Part shown: piece after piece, positions 9,111 through 17,951 of the stretch
Position numbering within the stretch: the stretch's first letter is position 1
Layout: each line of letters starts with the position of its first letter
NCBI GenBank assembly: GCA_031216915.1
Contig: CM062297.1
Span: 363,457,704 to 363,521,703, forward strand
Origin: Pictodentalium vernedei
Lineage: Eukaryota; Mollusca; Scaphopoda; Dentaliida; Dentaliidae
Length of the DNA stretch: 64,000 nucleotides
Direction of reading: 5' to 3'
The notes under the pieces: generated by a model
Database searches by the model: none
What the model saw: the letters and a program-made list of their open reading frames with translations, nothing else
What the model was told of the DNA's origin: nothing
Translations under genes and position numbers: made by a program

Positions 9111-11280
9111 GAGTAGAAGTGGCAGTAGGAGGATTAGCCCTTAGCTTCACAGAGGAAGCAGAAGGGTACATGTTAGGCTTTGAATGGTGCCTGCCTCCAA
9201 CAGAAGGCCGATCAAGCTGACTAAGCAGCAGCATATTAATGGAATGACAAAGGGAGCCATCCCGGACCGTTGCCACGGAACCATGGACTAGTCGCGGACC
9301 CAGACTCAAAGTCTGGCAGACTAACAGATTGGCGAAATCGTAGGAACGATAATGCACCAGAGGCAAAAAGTGTCAACCTTGATGAAGAACGACGTCTTCA
9401 TAGCCTTGGAACTCAGCTTAGAGTCCAAAGCGGCAAATGCTTCAACCACCTGTACCGACAGGCACGGTCGAAGGCACCCAGAAGCATGTTGCTCCACAGG
9501 CTGTAGGCGTGCGACCGATGATCACAGCCAGGCTGACACTGTAGGCTGGTTTGACGGTTTGAGACCTGGAAGGAACCCAAACACAAAGTCAAGAGCTGCC
9601 AGAAGACTGTTGGCTCTCGACGTCAGGAAGGTCAGACTCATCCCACGACTCGGAAGACACATAGCCCATTATGGGCAAACCAGCCGACGCCTCTCAGGTG
9701 TGGGCACACCAGGGGATCAGAAAGTGGCCTGTTTCCAATCCTGATAGGCGGCGCCACAGGAGGCGCCCGGAAACCACTCGTAGCCTTGCTGGAAGCAATG
9801 GAAAAGGCACTTGGACAGAACCTAAGTGAGCAAGGAGAGGGCCTCCCTAAGCTCACTGACTGTCGGAACGGAAAGACGTGGGAATGAACCGACAAAGTGG
9901 CTTCACTCCTGACCCATTTACCAGCGAAGGGTCATGATCCTCAAATACACCTGACGCAGGGCGACGGGATGCAGCCGTAAACATCTGAAGGCAGATGTGT
10001 AGTGGGGTATCACATACCCCGAGGATCAACAGAGCAGAAACTCAGGAAAGTCGCCGTGGACCTCTGTGGGGCAGAAGGTCCAGGCTGCACAAAAAGCGTT
10101 GGGCACACCAAACTGGCCATGGGACCAGAGTGCGTGGACGGAAACGCCATGGAGCTCATGGTGACCCCACCATGAACATCCGAATCCAATGAGAAAAACT
10201 GAGGTACTCGATGGCTGAGAGACCACAGTAGAGGGTTTGGCCGGCAGCTCCTTCCAACTTCGCCAAGTTGAAGTCAGGGAAGGCTGAGGCCAATACCCCA
10301 TGTCTACACTACCAGACATCCCTGCAGACCCCTGCAGGGATAAAACTGCTGTGCTCAATGGCTGAGAGGACACAGCATGGGGGTTCGGTCGGCAGCCACT
10401 TCCGACTTCGCCGAGTTGAAGTCAGGGAAGGTTGAGGCCGATACTCCATGTCTACACTACCAGACACTGCTGCTGACCCCTGCAGGGAGAAAACTGCTGT
10501 GCTCAACGACCGAGAGGACACAGCAGGGGGTTTGGTGGGCAACCACTTCCGACTTCGCCGAGTTGAAGTCAGGGAAGGCTGAGGCCGATACCCCACGTCA
10601 ACACTACCAGACACCTCTGCAGACCCCTGCAGGGATAAAACTGCTGTGCTCAACAGCTGAGAGGACACAGCAGGAGGTTCAGTCGGCAGCCACTTCCAAC
10701 TTCACCGAGTTGAAGTCAGGGAAGGCTGAGGCCGATACCCCACAACCACACTACAGATATCACTGCAGACCCCTGCAGGGTTAAGCTGAGGCCGGCTAAA
10801 ACGGTGACCGATGACATTGTAGACGAAACAGCAGTAGCAGCAGATATGATGGGAGCTGTTGAAACTATCGGAAAAGGGGAGAGAGCAACATAGCTCGGCC
10901 TCCAAAGGAGGAGTCACAACCCTAGTGACAGCCTCAGATGTCGACTGGAGAGGGCGCATAGTCCTGGAACCAGGCATCTCTTCACCAGAAATCCAACAGC
11001 TACCGCAGTATCCACCACAGTAAAAAAAACTGCACCATCCCCCACGGATGGGGAATAACTCTCACCAGACGTGGTCGTTTTGGGAGCTCCACTCTCCATG
11101 GGTGCGGGAGGAGCTGCACATCCCCCAAGGAGGGGGTGTAACTCTCACCAGATGTGGTCATGTCTGGAGGCCCCCGAAATGACAGTGTTCCCCACCCCCC
11201 GTGGGTGCGGGAGGAGCTGAACATCCCCCATGGAGGGGGTATAACATATGGGCCCCTAAATGACAGCGGCGAGTTGAAAT
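9055..11280 (-). pseudogene. DIRS gag-like region, unit 1
   Basis: This lies upstream of the RT in the minus-strand order and corresponds in position to gag of unit 2. Frames are short and shifted. One piece at 9270-9370 carries SQLDRPSVGGRHHSKPN, parallel to the RQLDQPAAPGGGRSRPAKHA tail of unit 2 gag. The middle carries a 147-bp tandem repeat (10195-10785) and a second, GC-rich repeat of roughly 100 bp at 11030-11260 (gtgcgggaggagctg occurs at both 11101 and 11206). No intact start or zinc-knuckle-like N-terminus is seen. The product would be a nucleic-acid-binding structural protein. This copy is dead. Confidence 0.6.
10195..10785 (-). repeat. 147-bp tandem repeat inside gag region, four copies
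   Basis: Copies start at 10195, 10342, 10490 and 10637, giving periods of 147, 148 and 147. Each has 'aaaactg', 'tcgccgagttgaagtcaggg' and 'agacccctgcaggg'. 147 is a multiple of three. On the minus strand the repeat reads as about 49 residues, with STAVLSLQGSA, YRPQPSLTSTRRSRKWLP and TKPP recurring. The last copy is partial. Confidence 0.85.
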
Positions 11281-11489
11281 ATCACTGTTTCGCAATGCAA
11301 ATGGTGACGACACATCCTTCACGTGTCTCGGACAAAAAAAGAATGATGAATTGATGACTGCACTGCGCATTGGTTAATGGAAGTCGTGGATTTGTACTAA
11401 GGGAAGAGCGTCTCATACTGGGTGTGCGCCAATGGCGCTCGACCCAGGTTTGGCTTATTTTTTTCGTGGTGTTTTTTACACCACTTTTC

Positions 11490-11660
11490 TTTCCCCCATC
11501 TCTTAGGAAAGATTAAAATAGAGAGTATTTTATCCAATTTAGGGTGATCCACTGTAGTGCAAGCCTGTAGTAAACAATTGTAAGGTAGGCTGATAAGAAA
11601 TTAATTGGCGATTTTTGTGAATAGCGCTGGCCAGGTTTGGCCGTTACGTTGGGTAAAGGG
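11490..11660 (-). repeat. Right terminal repeat of DIRS unit 1
   Basis: This is the reverse complement of 6195-6390 over about 120 bases. It continues outward through 'aagaaattaattggcgattt' and 'tggccgttacgttgggtaaaggg' to TTAA. The same outer sequence lies outside gag in unit 2 (17404-17545), so it behaves like the true 5' end of this retroelement family. Confidence 0.6.
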
Positions 11661-11716
11661 TTAAAAGGGTTTCATTGTACTAACAGAACAGGTTTGCTAA
11701 AACAAAAAAAACTTAC

Positions 11717-11857
11717 CTCTGGCTTTGGAACTTGAAGTTTTTGAATACTTCCCTCTGGTAAAGAGATCTGATGAACTGACAGCAATATCAAGTCTGTCAG
11801 CACTGTAGCTCCTGGTTGCCAGTTTATGATGGTGATGATGCATTTTTTTCTGTGAAT
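11717..11857 (-). CDS. Host gene, internal exon 3 of the visible part
   Basis: On the minus strand the acceptor ttcttttgccag precedes the exon and the donor AGAG|gtaagt follows it. It is 141 bases long: two bases finish a codon, then 46 codons, then one base, so it is a phase 1-1 exon. The phase matches exon 2 (ends with one base). The translation reads SQKKMHHHHHKLATRSYSAD and then continues RLDIAVSSSDLFTRGKYS, ending SKTSSSKAR. It is rich in Ser, Lys and His, with no stop codon and no similarity to neighbouring repeats. It lies in a 290-bp gap between two TTAA-bounded retroelement units. The protein family is not recognised, and a disordered region is likely. The exon call rests on splice sites, phase agreement and composition, not on homology. 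Confidence 0.65.
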
Positions 11858-11965
11858 CTGGCAAAAGAAAAAGGAAAGGTAACATTATCCCTTTAATAGG
11901 TAGAGAGCTAAATTATTTTTCAAATTTGTATATGTGTACTTGACATTTTTAGCTTTAATCCTTTA

Positions 11966-12700
11966 CCTAACACAGTAATGTAAGTCTTGATCGCACGAAC
12001 AGGACAAAGAAGAGGCCTCCAGCAATCGACAGCAGGGAGAGCCTGAATGCAGATGGGAGGAGGTACTGAATCAGGAAGGTGATTCTTAGCCAGAAAAGAG
12101 CAATCAGTAGTGAAGGTGACACTGTTAGCCTCATTTCTGAAGAAGGCAGAATCAACAGATAGCACATAAAGCTCACTGACTCGTCAAGCAGAAGCAAACG
12201 CTAGAAGAAAAGCCGTCTTATAGGTGAGAAAACGCATATCGGTCTCAGATAAAGGCTCGAATGGCGCCCCCTCCACACAGTGCAACACCCATGCCAAGTT
12301 CCACTTGGGTGTAAGACGCAAAACTCGAGGCCTCTTCAAAGAAAAGTGCCGAATGAGTTTGGAGAGAAAAAGATTACGACCGATGCACATAAGAGAAAGT
12401 ATCAGACAGCATAGACCGATAGCCCTTAATCGTAATAGGCTGGAGGCCCTTGGAGTCAAAAAGGTATACCAGAAAATCCCCAATTTGAGCAATTGTCGGA
12501 TCACGATAATTCACATTGTGATCTGTACACCAGCGGCAGAAAACCTTCCACTTCGCAACATAAGTCATGCCAGTGGAATGTCGCCGTGATGCAGAAATGC
12601 ACTCCACTGATCGTCTCGTAAAACCTCTACGTCGGAGACTGGACCTGATAAAAGACAGGCTCGCCAGGTTGTTGTGATACTTCCTGGGATGACCCTGGGA
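11966..12700 (-). pseudogene. DIRS tyrosine recombinase, truncated
   Basis: The tyrosine recombinase would integrate the circular DNA copy of the element. The N-terminal DNA-binding part is visible: SLRRRGFTRRSVECIS, then YVAKWKVFCRWCTDHNV and ITIKGYRSMLS. Next comes RPRVLRLTPKWNLAWVLHC and the first catalytic box ASA-stop-RVSEL. The TGA at 12184-12186 replaces what in relatives is an arginine codon, which fits CGA-to-TGA decay, and the catalytic arginine is kept just after it. A frameshift lies near 12500. The frame continues to CPVRAIKTYITVLG and then meets the TTAA end motif, so the His-x-x-Arg and Tyr catalytic boxes are lost. Confidence 0.8.
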
Positions 12701-14620
12701 AAGAAGATCGTGACGTAGAGGTAGACGAATCGGCCGATCTGCCAACAGAGGCCACAGCAGGTTGATCCACACCCTCTGTGGAGAGAGAGGTGCGATCAGA
12801 ATGATCCTGCAACTGCAAGCACGAATCTTCGCTAATACTTGAGGAAGAAACGGTGCAGGAGGGAAGGCATAGCCGATCCAACCTGTCCAGTCCAGGGACA
12901 GAGTGTCGACCACAAAAGCCAGAGGATCTGGACAAGGGGAGACAAAGGTCTCTACCTGATGATTCCAGCGAGTAGCGAAAAGGTCGACCTGAGGACGGCC
13001 CCACTGCTCGCAAATCTCCTGAAACACCGACCTATGTAGCATCCATTCGGTGGGAAGGACACTGTCGCGTCGGGACAGGGAGTCTGCTAGGACGTTGAGA
13101 CGCCCGGGAATGTGTCGAATGGACACCCGAGCGCTTACGTCCCGTGCCAACAGAAGAAGATCCCGAGATAGCCGATACATGGGAATCGAATGTGTGCCTC
13201 CTTGATTCCGAATGTAGGCCACTACTGTCGAATTGTCCAAAATAACTACCGTAGGAAAATATGGTCCGACAGGTGAGGGGTCCAAAGCCGAAAACTCAAC
13301 AGAAGAGCAAGGAGCTCCTTCTGGTTGATATGAAGGCCCACCTGCTCGCTGTCCCACTCGCCGTGAGTGGACAGACCGAGAGGATCCAACGTCGCACCCC
13401 AGCCCCGATCGCTGGCATCTGCAGTAAGGATGCGATCGGCCAAAGGAAGATCCAATGGAAAACCCTGTGTCAGCCAGGGAACATCGGCCCAAGGGTGAAG
13501 GTGACAAAGCAGGGACCGAGGAATAGGAAGTTCCAGGTCCAGCGGATCTACATTTGGACGCCAATGATCCAACAGAAAGTGCTGGAGAGGTCGGACAAAC
13601 AAGCGACCGAGTGGAATGAGATCTGTCACCGAACCGCAAAGGCCCAGCATCCGAAGGAAAGTCCTGGCCGGGACCGAGGAAGATTGAGCAGGTTCCGAGT
13701 CCAGCCGGAAAGAATCGTCGCCCGAGCATGGGGGCCCTACACTACATTGTGAAGAGTGTCGAAATCCATCCCCAAATGACGGAATCGCTGAGGAGGAAGG
13801 AGATCCGACTTCTCGCGATTGACTCTGAAACCCAGCGATGCTAACAGGCAAAGAAACAGCCAGACATCTAACTCCAGAACAGCAGCATCATGGTGCCATT
13901 GGAAGTCACAGCCGACTGAGTACGGTGGAAAGCAAGCACATGTGACATCAGTTGGGTGAAAGCCCAAGGAGCCAGGTTCAAACCAAACAGGAGAGCTCTG
14001 AATTGATAGACTCGATCCCGAAAAGAGAACCGAAGGTATTTCCAAGACGCCAGATGAATGGGTACATGGAAGTAGGCATCCTTCAGGTCGGTACTGGCAG
14101 CAAAGTCGGCCTGATGAACTTAACGTTGAACCGACCAGAAAGTCTCCATACTGAAACGAGGAGCTATTATGTACTCGTTCAGGATACTCAGATCGATGAC
14201 AGGATGAAATTGGCCATTTTTCTTCAGCACCAAGAAAAGTCTTGAGTAAAACCCCGGTGAAAGTGTGTTCCTTACCACCTCGATCGCCCCTTTGGTGAGG
14301 AGATTGTCAATCTCCTGCACCAGAAGGTCCCGACGCAGAGAATCGGAAGGGACCTGAGTTGGGAGGGGCACCCGAGATAAACTGGGGTGCCGATGGAAGG
14401 ACAGTCGCAGACCGGATTGAATGACGTCGAGGACCCAAGGGTCCGATGTTATCTCTGTCCAACGGTCGTAAAACAGCGACAGCCTTCCCCCGACTGGAGG
14501 CGAATCGAGGTGAGAACCTTCACTTGTGGCCTCGACGAGGCTCCCGAGAGGAGAAACCACCTCGGGAAGTGACAGAATCCTGAGACTTTCCTGCCTGAGG
14601 CTGCCAGCGAGCCTGGCCAC
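12650..14620 (-). pseudogene. DIRS reverse transcriptase-RNase H, unit 2
   Basis: It starts with GGRLSLFYDRWTEITSDPWV and VQEIDNLLTKGAIEVV (about 14480-14280), the usual DIRS polymerase opening. RT motifs follow: LFLVLKKNGQFHPVIDLSIL, LFGLNLAPWAFTQL and SLGFRVNREKSDLLPPQ. The catalytic YLDD box is broken: the matching place reads LELDVWLF, so the second aspartate is gone. RNase H shows TADASDRGWGATLDP, NQKELLALLLSFRLW and LDNSTVVAYIRNQGGTH. The linker has RHIPGRLNVLADSLSR, VDLFATRWNHQVETFVSPCP and RKYHNNLASL. Frameshifts near 13850, 13260 and 12500 and the lost YLDD mean the enzyme is dead. Confidence 0.85.
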
Positions 14621-16943
14621 GTCGGCGCTTCTTATGTGCAGAAGGAGCAGACGGAGCCGAAGGCGTAGCCGATGTCATCGATGAAACAGACACAACAGCA
14701 TGCTTGGCGGGCCTGGAACGACCACCACCCGGAGCAGCAGGTTGGTCCAGCTGTCGCAGCAAAAGCTGGTCCGTCGAATGATGAAGAACTTTGCCCCGAA
14801 CAGCTTCCATGGAACAACTGAGGTCCCACCAAAGAGGCAGACCTCTGAACAGCACGTTGCTCAGAAGGAAGGGATGGAGAAGAATCCAACACCTCATCCC
14901 GGCGTGCCAGCTCCAAATTAGCCGTGTTACAGGCGTGAGCATGTGTCAAGTTCATAAGAGCCTGTGACAAAACGCGAAAAGGCGCCTGAGCATCATCAAA
15001 CTCCCCTGGTGGAAAATATTCAGCCAGAGCAGCGACGACATGGTCCACGAGAGACAACATACCCAGCATCTGTCGGGACAGGCCCACCATAGATTCAACT
15101 ACCGACATCGGGAGAACTGCCGACTTAGGCTTAGTTAACCCGAGGGAAGAAGAATCCTCATCCACAGTAGCCATCCCTTGGAAGACTGGTGGACAGACGG
15201 AATCGTAAACATGAAACCGCGATGGAGGCAGAAAGGCATCAGCTCTAGAAAAGAAGGAACCCTTGAGGGCCTTAGAATGCATTTTGGCATCTAAGCCCTG
15301 GAAGGACTCAACAACCTGAGCCAATTGCAGAGGACGCAAAGCCCCAGAGCTAGAAGGCTCAACAGGGTTACGGCGCTCCACAGTGGACCGTGGCCGGATG
15401 GTCACAGATGGCTGGTCTGAAGGTTGAACTTCCGGCAATAAGCCGAAGACGAAATCCAAAACCTGCCCCAAGACTGACGAGGGGGCCTATCACCTTCCAG
15501 ATAATCGTCATCCTCCATAGCAGAGGAGACGTAGCCCAACTCGGGCTGACCAGCAGAAACCTCCTGGGAAGACTGAGCAGTATCCAAGGGGCCAGGCGAG
15601 ACATCTCGGCGACTGACCAAAGGAGGTTGTGCCTCAGGAGGCACAGGGAGGCCAACTTGAGGGTTGCCAGAAAGCAAAGGGTGAGCGCCAAAACGGCCTG
15701 ACACAGGTCACCCTGAGAATCCGTCGCACCAGCATCGCCCGACAGAGTGTCCTCCCAATGGACCCTTCTGGTAGAAGAACCCAAATCCTCAGAAGAGACC
15801 GACGTCGAACTTCGATCGGCAGACAGAATAGGGATACGGTGAGAAGACACCGGAGGTTAGTCCCGATTGTGACGCCCAGGGGCCATCACTGACCTCTGAG
15901 AAACAGAAGGTCCTGCCTGCAAATCCTCGAAAGAGACCGACGGTGCACGTCGAGCGGTAGCTGGACCTAGGACATGGTGAGAAGACACCGGAGGATTGTC
16001 CTAAGAATGACAGGAACCTGTCATTGGCCTCTGCACGGCAGATGGCCCCAACTGCCCATCCTCTGAGACCGAAGGCAAGCATCGATCGACACCCTGACTC
16101 GGAACACAGTGAGGAATCACCAGAGGAAGGTTCCGAGAGTGACAGCTAACTGGGGCTGTCACTGACCTCTGCCGAACAGCAGGCCCTGTATGCCAATGTC
16201 CCAATCCCATCCTGCTAGTCGGCACACTAGCAGGGGAAGGAGGAACAATAAACGATTCACTCGAGGGGCGAGGAATCTCTGCCGAAGTGACCGACCGGCT
16301 CAACCGACTAGGAGCAAACCTTGCCAGATGAGACGGAGCAGACAGCAAACCCGCACAGCTCCGCCGCGAAGCTAGGGGAGGCTGAGAGCTCACAGACACA
16401 CCAGCAAATACAGCCTCGGTCCCCGAGACTGTAGACCATCCCCAGAGGAGATGGAAGAGCCACCATCATACAGAATAGGATCTGTAGTAACAACTTCCTC
16501 AGCAACTGTCGACGACGTAGGAGGCAGATCGGAGAGGGTCACCAAGCTGACCTCGGAGAAGCTCTCTACGAAAACAGACGCCTCAAGAGTGACATCAGAA
16601 GACAAAGAGACTACGGTCTCCACGTCAGGTATCACTGAACTAGCACCGTCAACAGTTACAGAGGAACTCGCCGCAGAAGACAGATCAGAATCCAGTGTGA
16701 CAGAGTCACCACATGCACCAGCAGAAATGTCTGCTACAGCATGGCTACCCTTACCTCGTGAACGAGGGGTTCTAGCTCTGGACAGAACCACCTTGTTAAC
16801 AGAAGCCCAGAATTTAGAGGACCAAGCCCCACAAATACCACATGATTGGGCCCGAGTGCAATTGTTGCAAGTGACACATGTGGAAGAGAGTCGTCCACAT
16901 GCTTCACTTGCAAGCAAGAGGTACAAGGAATAGTCTTTGGCAT
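14520..16943 (-). pseudogene. DIRS gag-like ORF1, unit 2
   Basis: The likely start is the ATG at 16943-16941: MPKTIPCTSC, then CNNCTRAQSCGICGAW. This is a cysteine-rich N-terminus of the C-x2-C type found in DIRS ORF1 proteins. A Ser/Thr/Val-rich stretch follows (about 16740-16390), then tandemly repeated sequence (15850-16200). The more conserved core is at 15470-14900 (MGQVLDFVFGLLPEVQPSD, ALKGSFFSRADAFLPPSRF, FDDAQAPFRVLSQALM). A basic tail KKRRRGQARWQPQAGKSQD is suited to nucleic acid binding. At least three frameshifts (near 16870, 15450, 14900) interrupt it. RT begins about 100 bases upstream of its end, so the frames overlap. Confidence 0.7.
15850..16200 (-). repeat. ~137-bp tandem repeat in gag, unit 2
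   Basis: Related blocks 'catcactgacctctg', 'cattggcctctgcacg' and 'cactgacctctgccg' occur at about 15887, 16022 and 16159. Each is followed by 'cagaaggtcctg/cagatggcccc/cagcaggccctg' and, further on, by 'gagaagacaccgga' or 'gaggaatcaccagag'. Unlike the 147-bp repeat of unit 1, its spacing is not an exact multiple of three. Confidence 0.6.
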
Positions 16944-17791
16944 AATATGAATGATAATGGAATCAAGCTTCCCGCTGACGGAAAACAGAACAAAGGTCGT
17001 GTTCACACGTGGGGGAAAAACAAGATTAAGCGTGAAGAAACAAGCAATAATGATCAAAAATAACATTAATCAATAACAATTTTGAAGGCTTGAAAAAGGA
17101 TACAATCCACTTGCACACAATTAAATGCAGATAGCACATATAATAAGTTGTTCACGAAGAAAACAGCGAAGTATAGCACGAGTCACAAAAAATTCTGACC
17201 ATGTACAAATGGCAGAAATAAAAGGAACTGACGTCACAGTTGTTGCGCATGCGCTCGGTAAATGCAAGAGGTGTGCAGAGAGAGTACCTGTAATTTTGAG
17301 TGCTGGTCTCGCTCGACCCTTTTTTCGATCTTTTTCGTGCTTTTGCACTCTAGTACTTTTCCAGCTTGTTTGGAAAAGTTTCTAAAAGCTTGAGTTAGTT
17401 CCGAAGTAGGGCTTGCACTTATGTTACAGCCAATTGTAAACAATTGTGAGTAGGTTGAAAAGAAACTTCCAGGATATTTTAGGCTGTGGTAGGCTTATTC
17501 TGGTTAATTTTCTGGCCGTTTTTGGCTGTCATGTTAGGTAAAGGGTTAACTTCTTTTTACCAACAAGGTTTTTTAGTGCTCCATTATGTATAAGATAGCT
17601 GAACGAAAATCATGTTAAATTTAAAAGAGATGACAGAAAGCTGGATAAATTACATGTTAGCATTTATCACCCAAACAAGCAAACAATATGATAACCATTG
17701 TTATGATACAAATTTAATTTATGATGACTAGATGGCAAATGATAACATCTCTATAACACTGAACATTGTTCAAATTATGAAAGCACCTATT

Positions 17792-17947
17792 TAAGAATTA
17801 ACTGTTGTTTCTGTTTGGGTTATGCAATATAAACCGAAAATTCTCAGCACAAGATTCATAACTCATGTAGAGAGTTATAATTAAGCTAGTGTGGAGAATG
17901 TTCAGTTTATATCACATAATCTGAACAGAAACAACAGTTAATTCTTA
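17792..17947. repeat. Inverted repeat
   Basis: Arms 'taagaattaactgttgtttc' (17792-17811) and its complement 'gaaacaacagttaattctta' (about 17927-17946) enclose 115 bases. Inner pairing (gttatgcaatataaac against gtttatatcacataa) extends the stem. It is directly followed by the TTAA of the next element. Confidence 0.65.
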
Positions 17948-17951
17948 TAAT

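Larger units (their letters stand above)
6010..11664 (-). mobile_element. TTAA-bounded unit 1 with a decayed DIRS element
   Basis: TTAA stands at 6010-6013 and 11661-11664. Inside are CCCTTTACCTAACATG on the left and, reversed, CCCTTTACCCAACGTAACGG on the right. The left end carries the family A hairpin (about 6090-6155: aggttatgacccctc against gaggggtcataacct). The body contains a DIRS-type gag and RT-RNase H on the minus strand. Sequences at 6195-6330 and 11490-11615 are inverted copies of each other, as expected for the inverted terminal repeats of DIRS elements. Two SINE pieces are inserted at 7139-7312 and 7625-7712. The recombinase part of this copy is missing. Confidence 0.6.
11955..17549 (-). 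mobile_element. TTAA-bounded unit 2 with a decayed DIRS element
   Basis: TTAA stands at 11955-11958 and 17546-17549. Inside are TCCTTTACCTAACAC on the left and, reversed, CCCTTTACCTAACATG on the right. The content in minus-strand order is a terminal repeat (17404-17545), a leader, gag (16943-14520), RT-RNase H (14620-12650) and a tyrosine recombinase that runs straight into the left end motif. The right terminal region resembles that of unit 1 (gcttgcac, gtaaacaattgt, gtaggttg). The left terminal repeat seen in unit 1 is absent here, so the 3' side is deleted. Confidence 0.65.

Noticed and set aside
13261..16933. Plus-strand open frames of 100-160 residues opposite the DIRS genes
   Set aside because: They lie antisense to recognisable DIRS gag and polymerase motifs and show no motifs of their own. 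High GC of that region explains their length.
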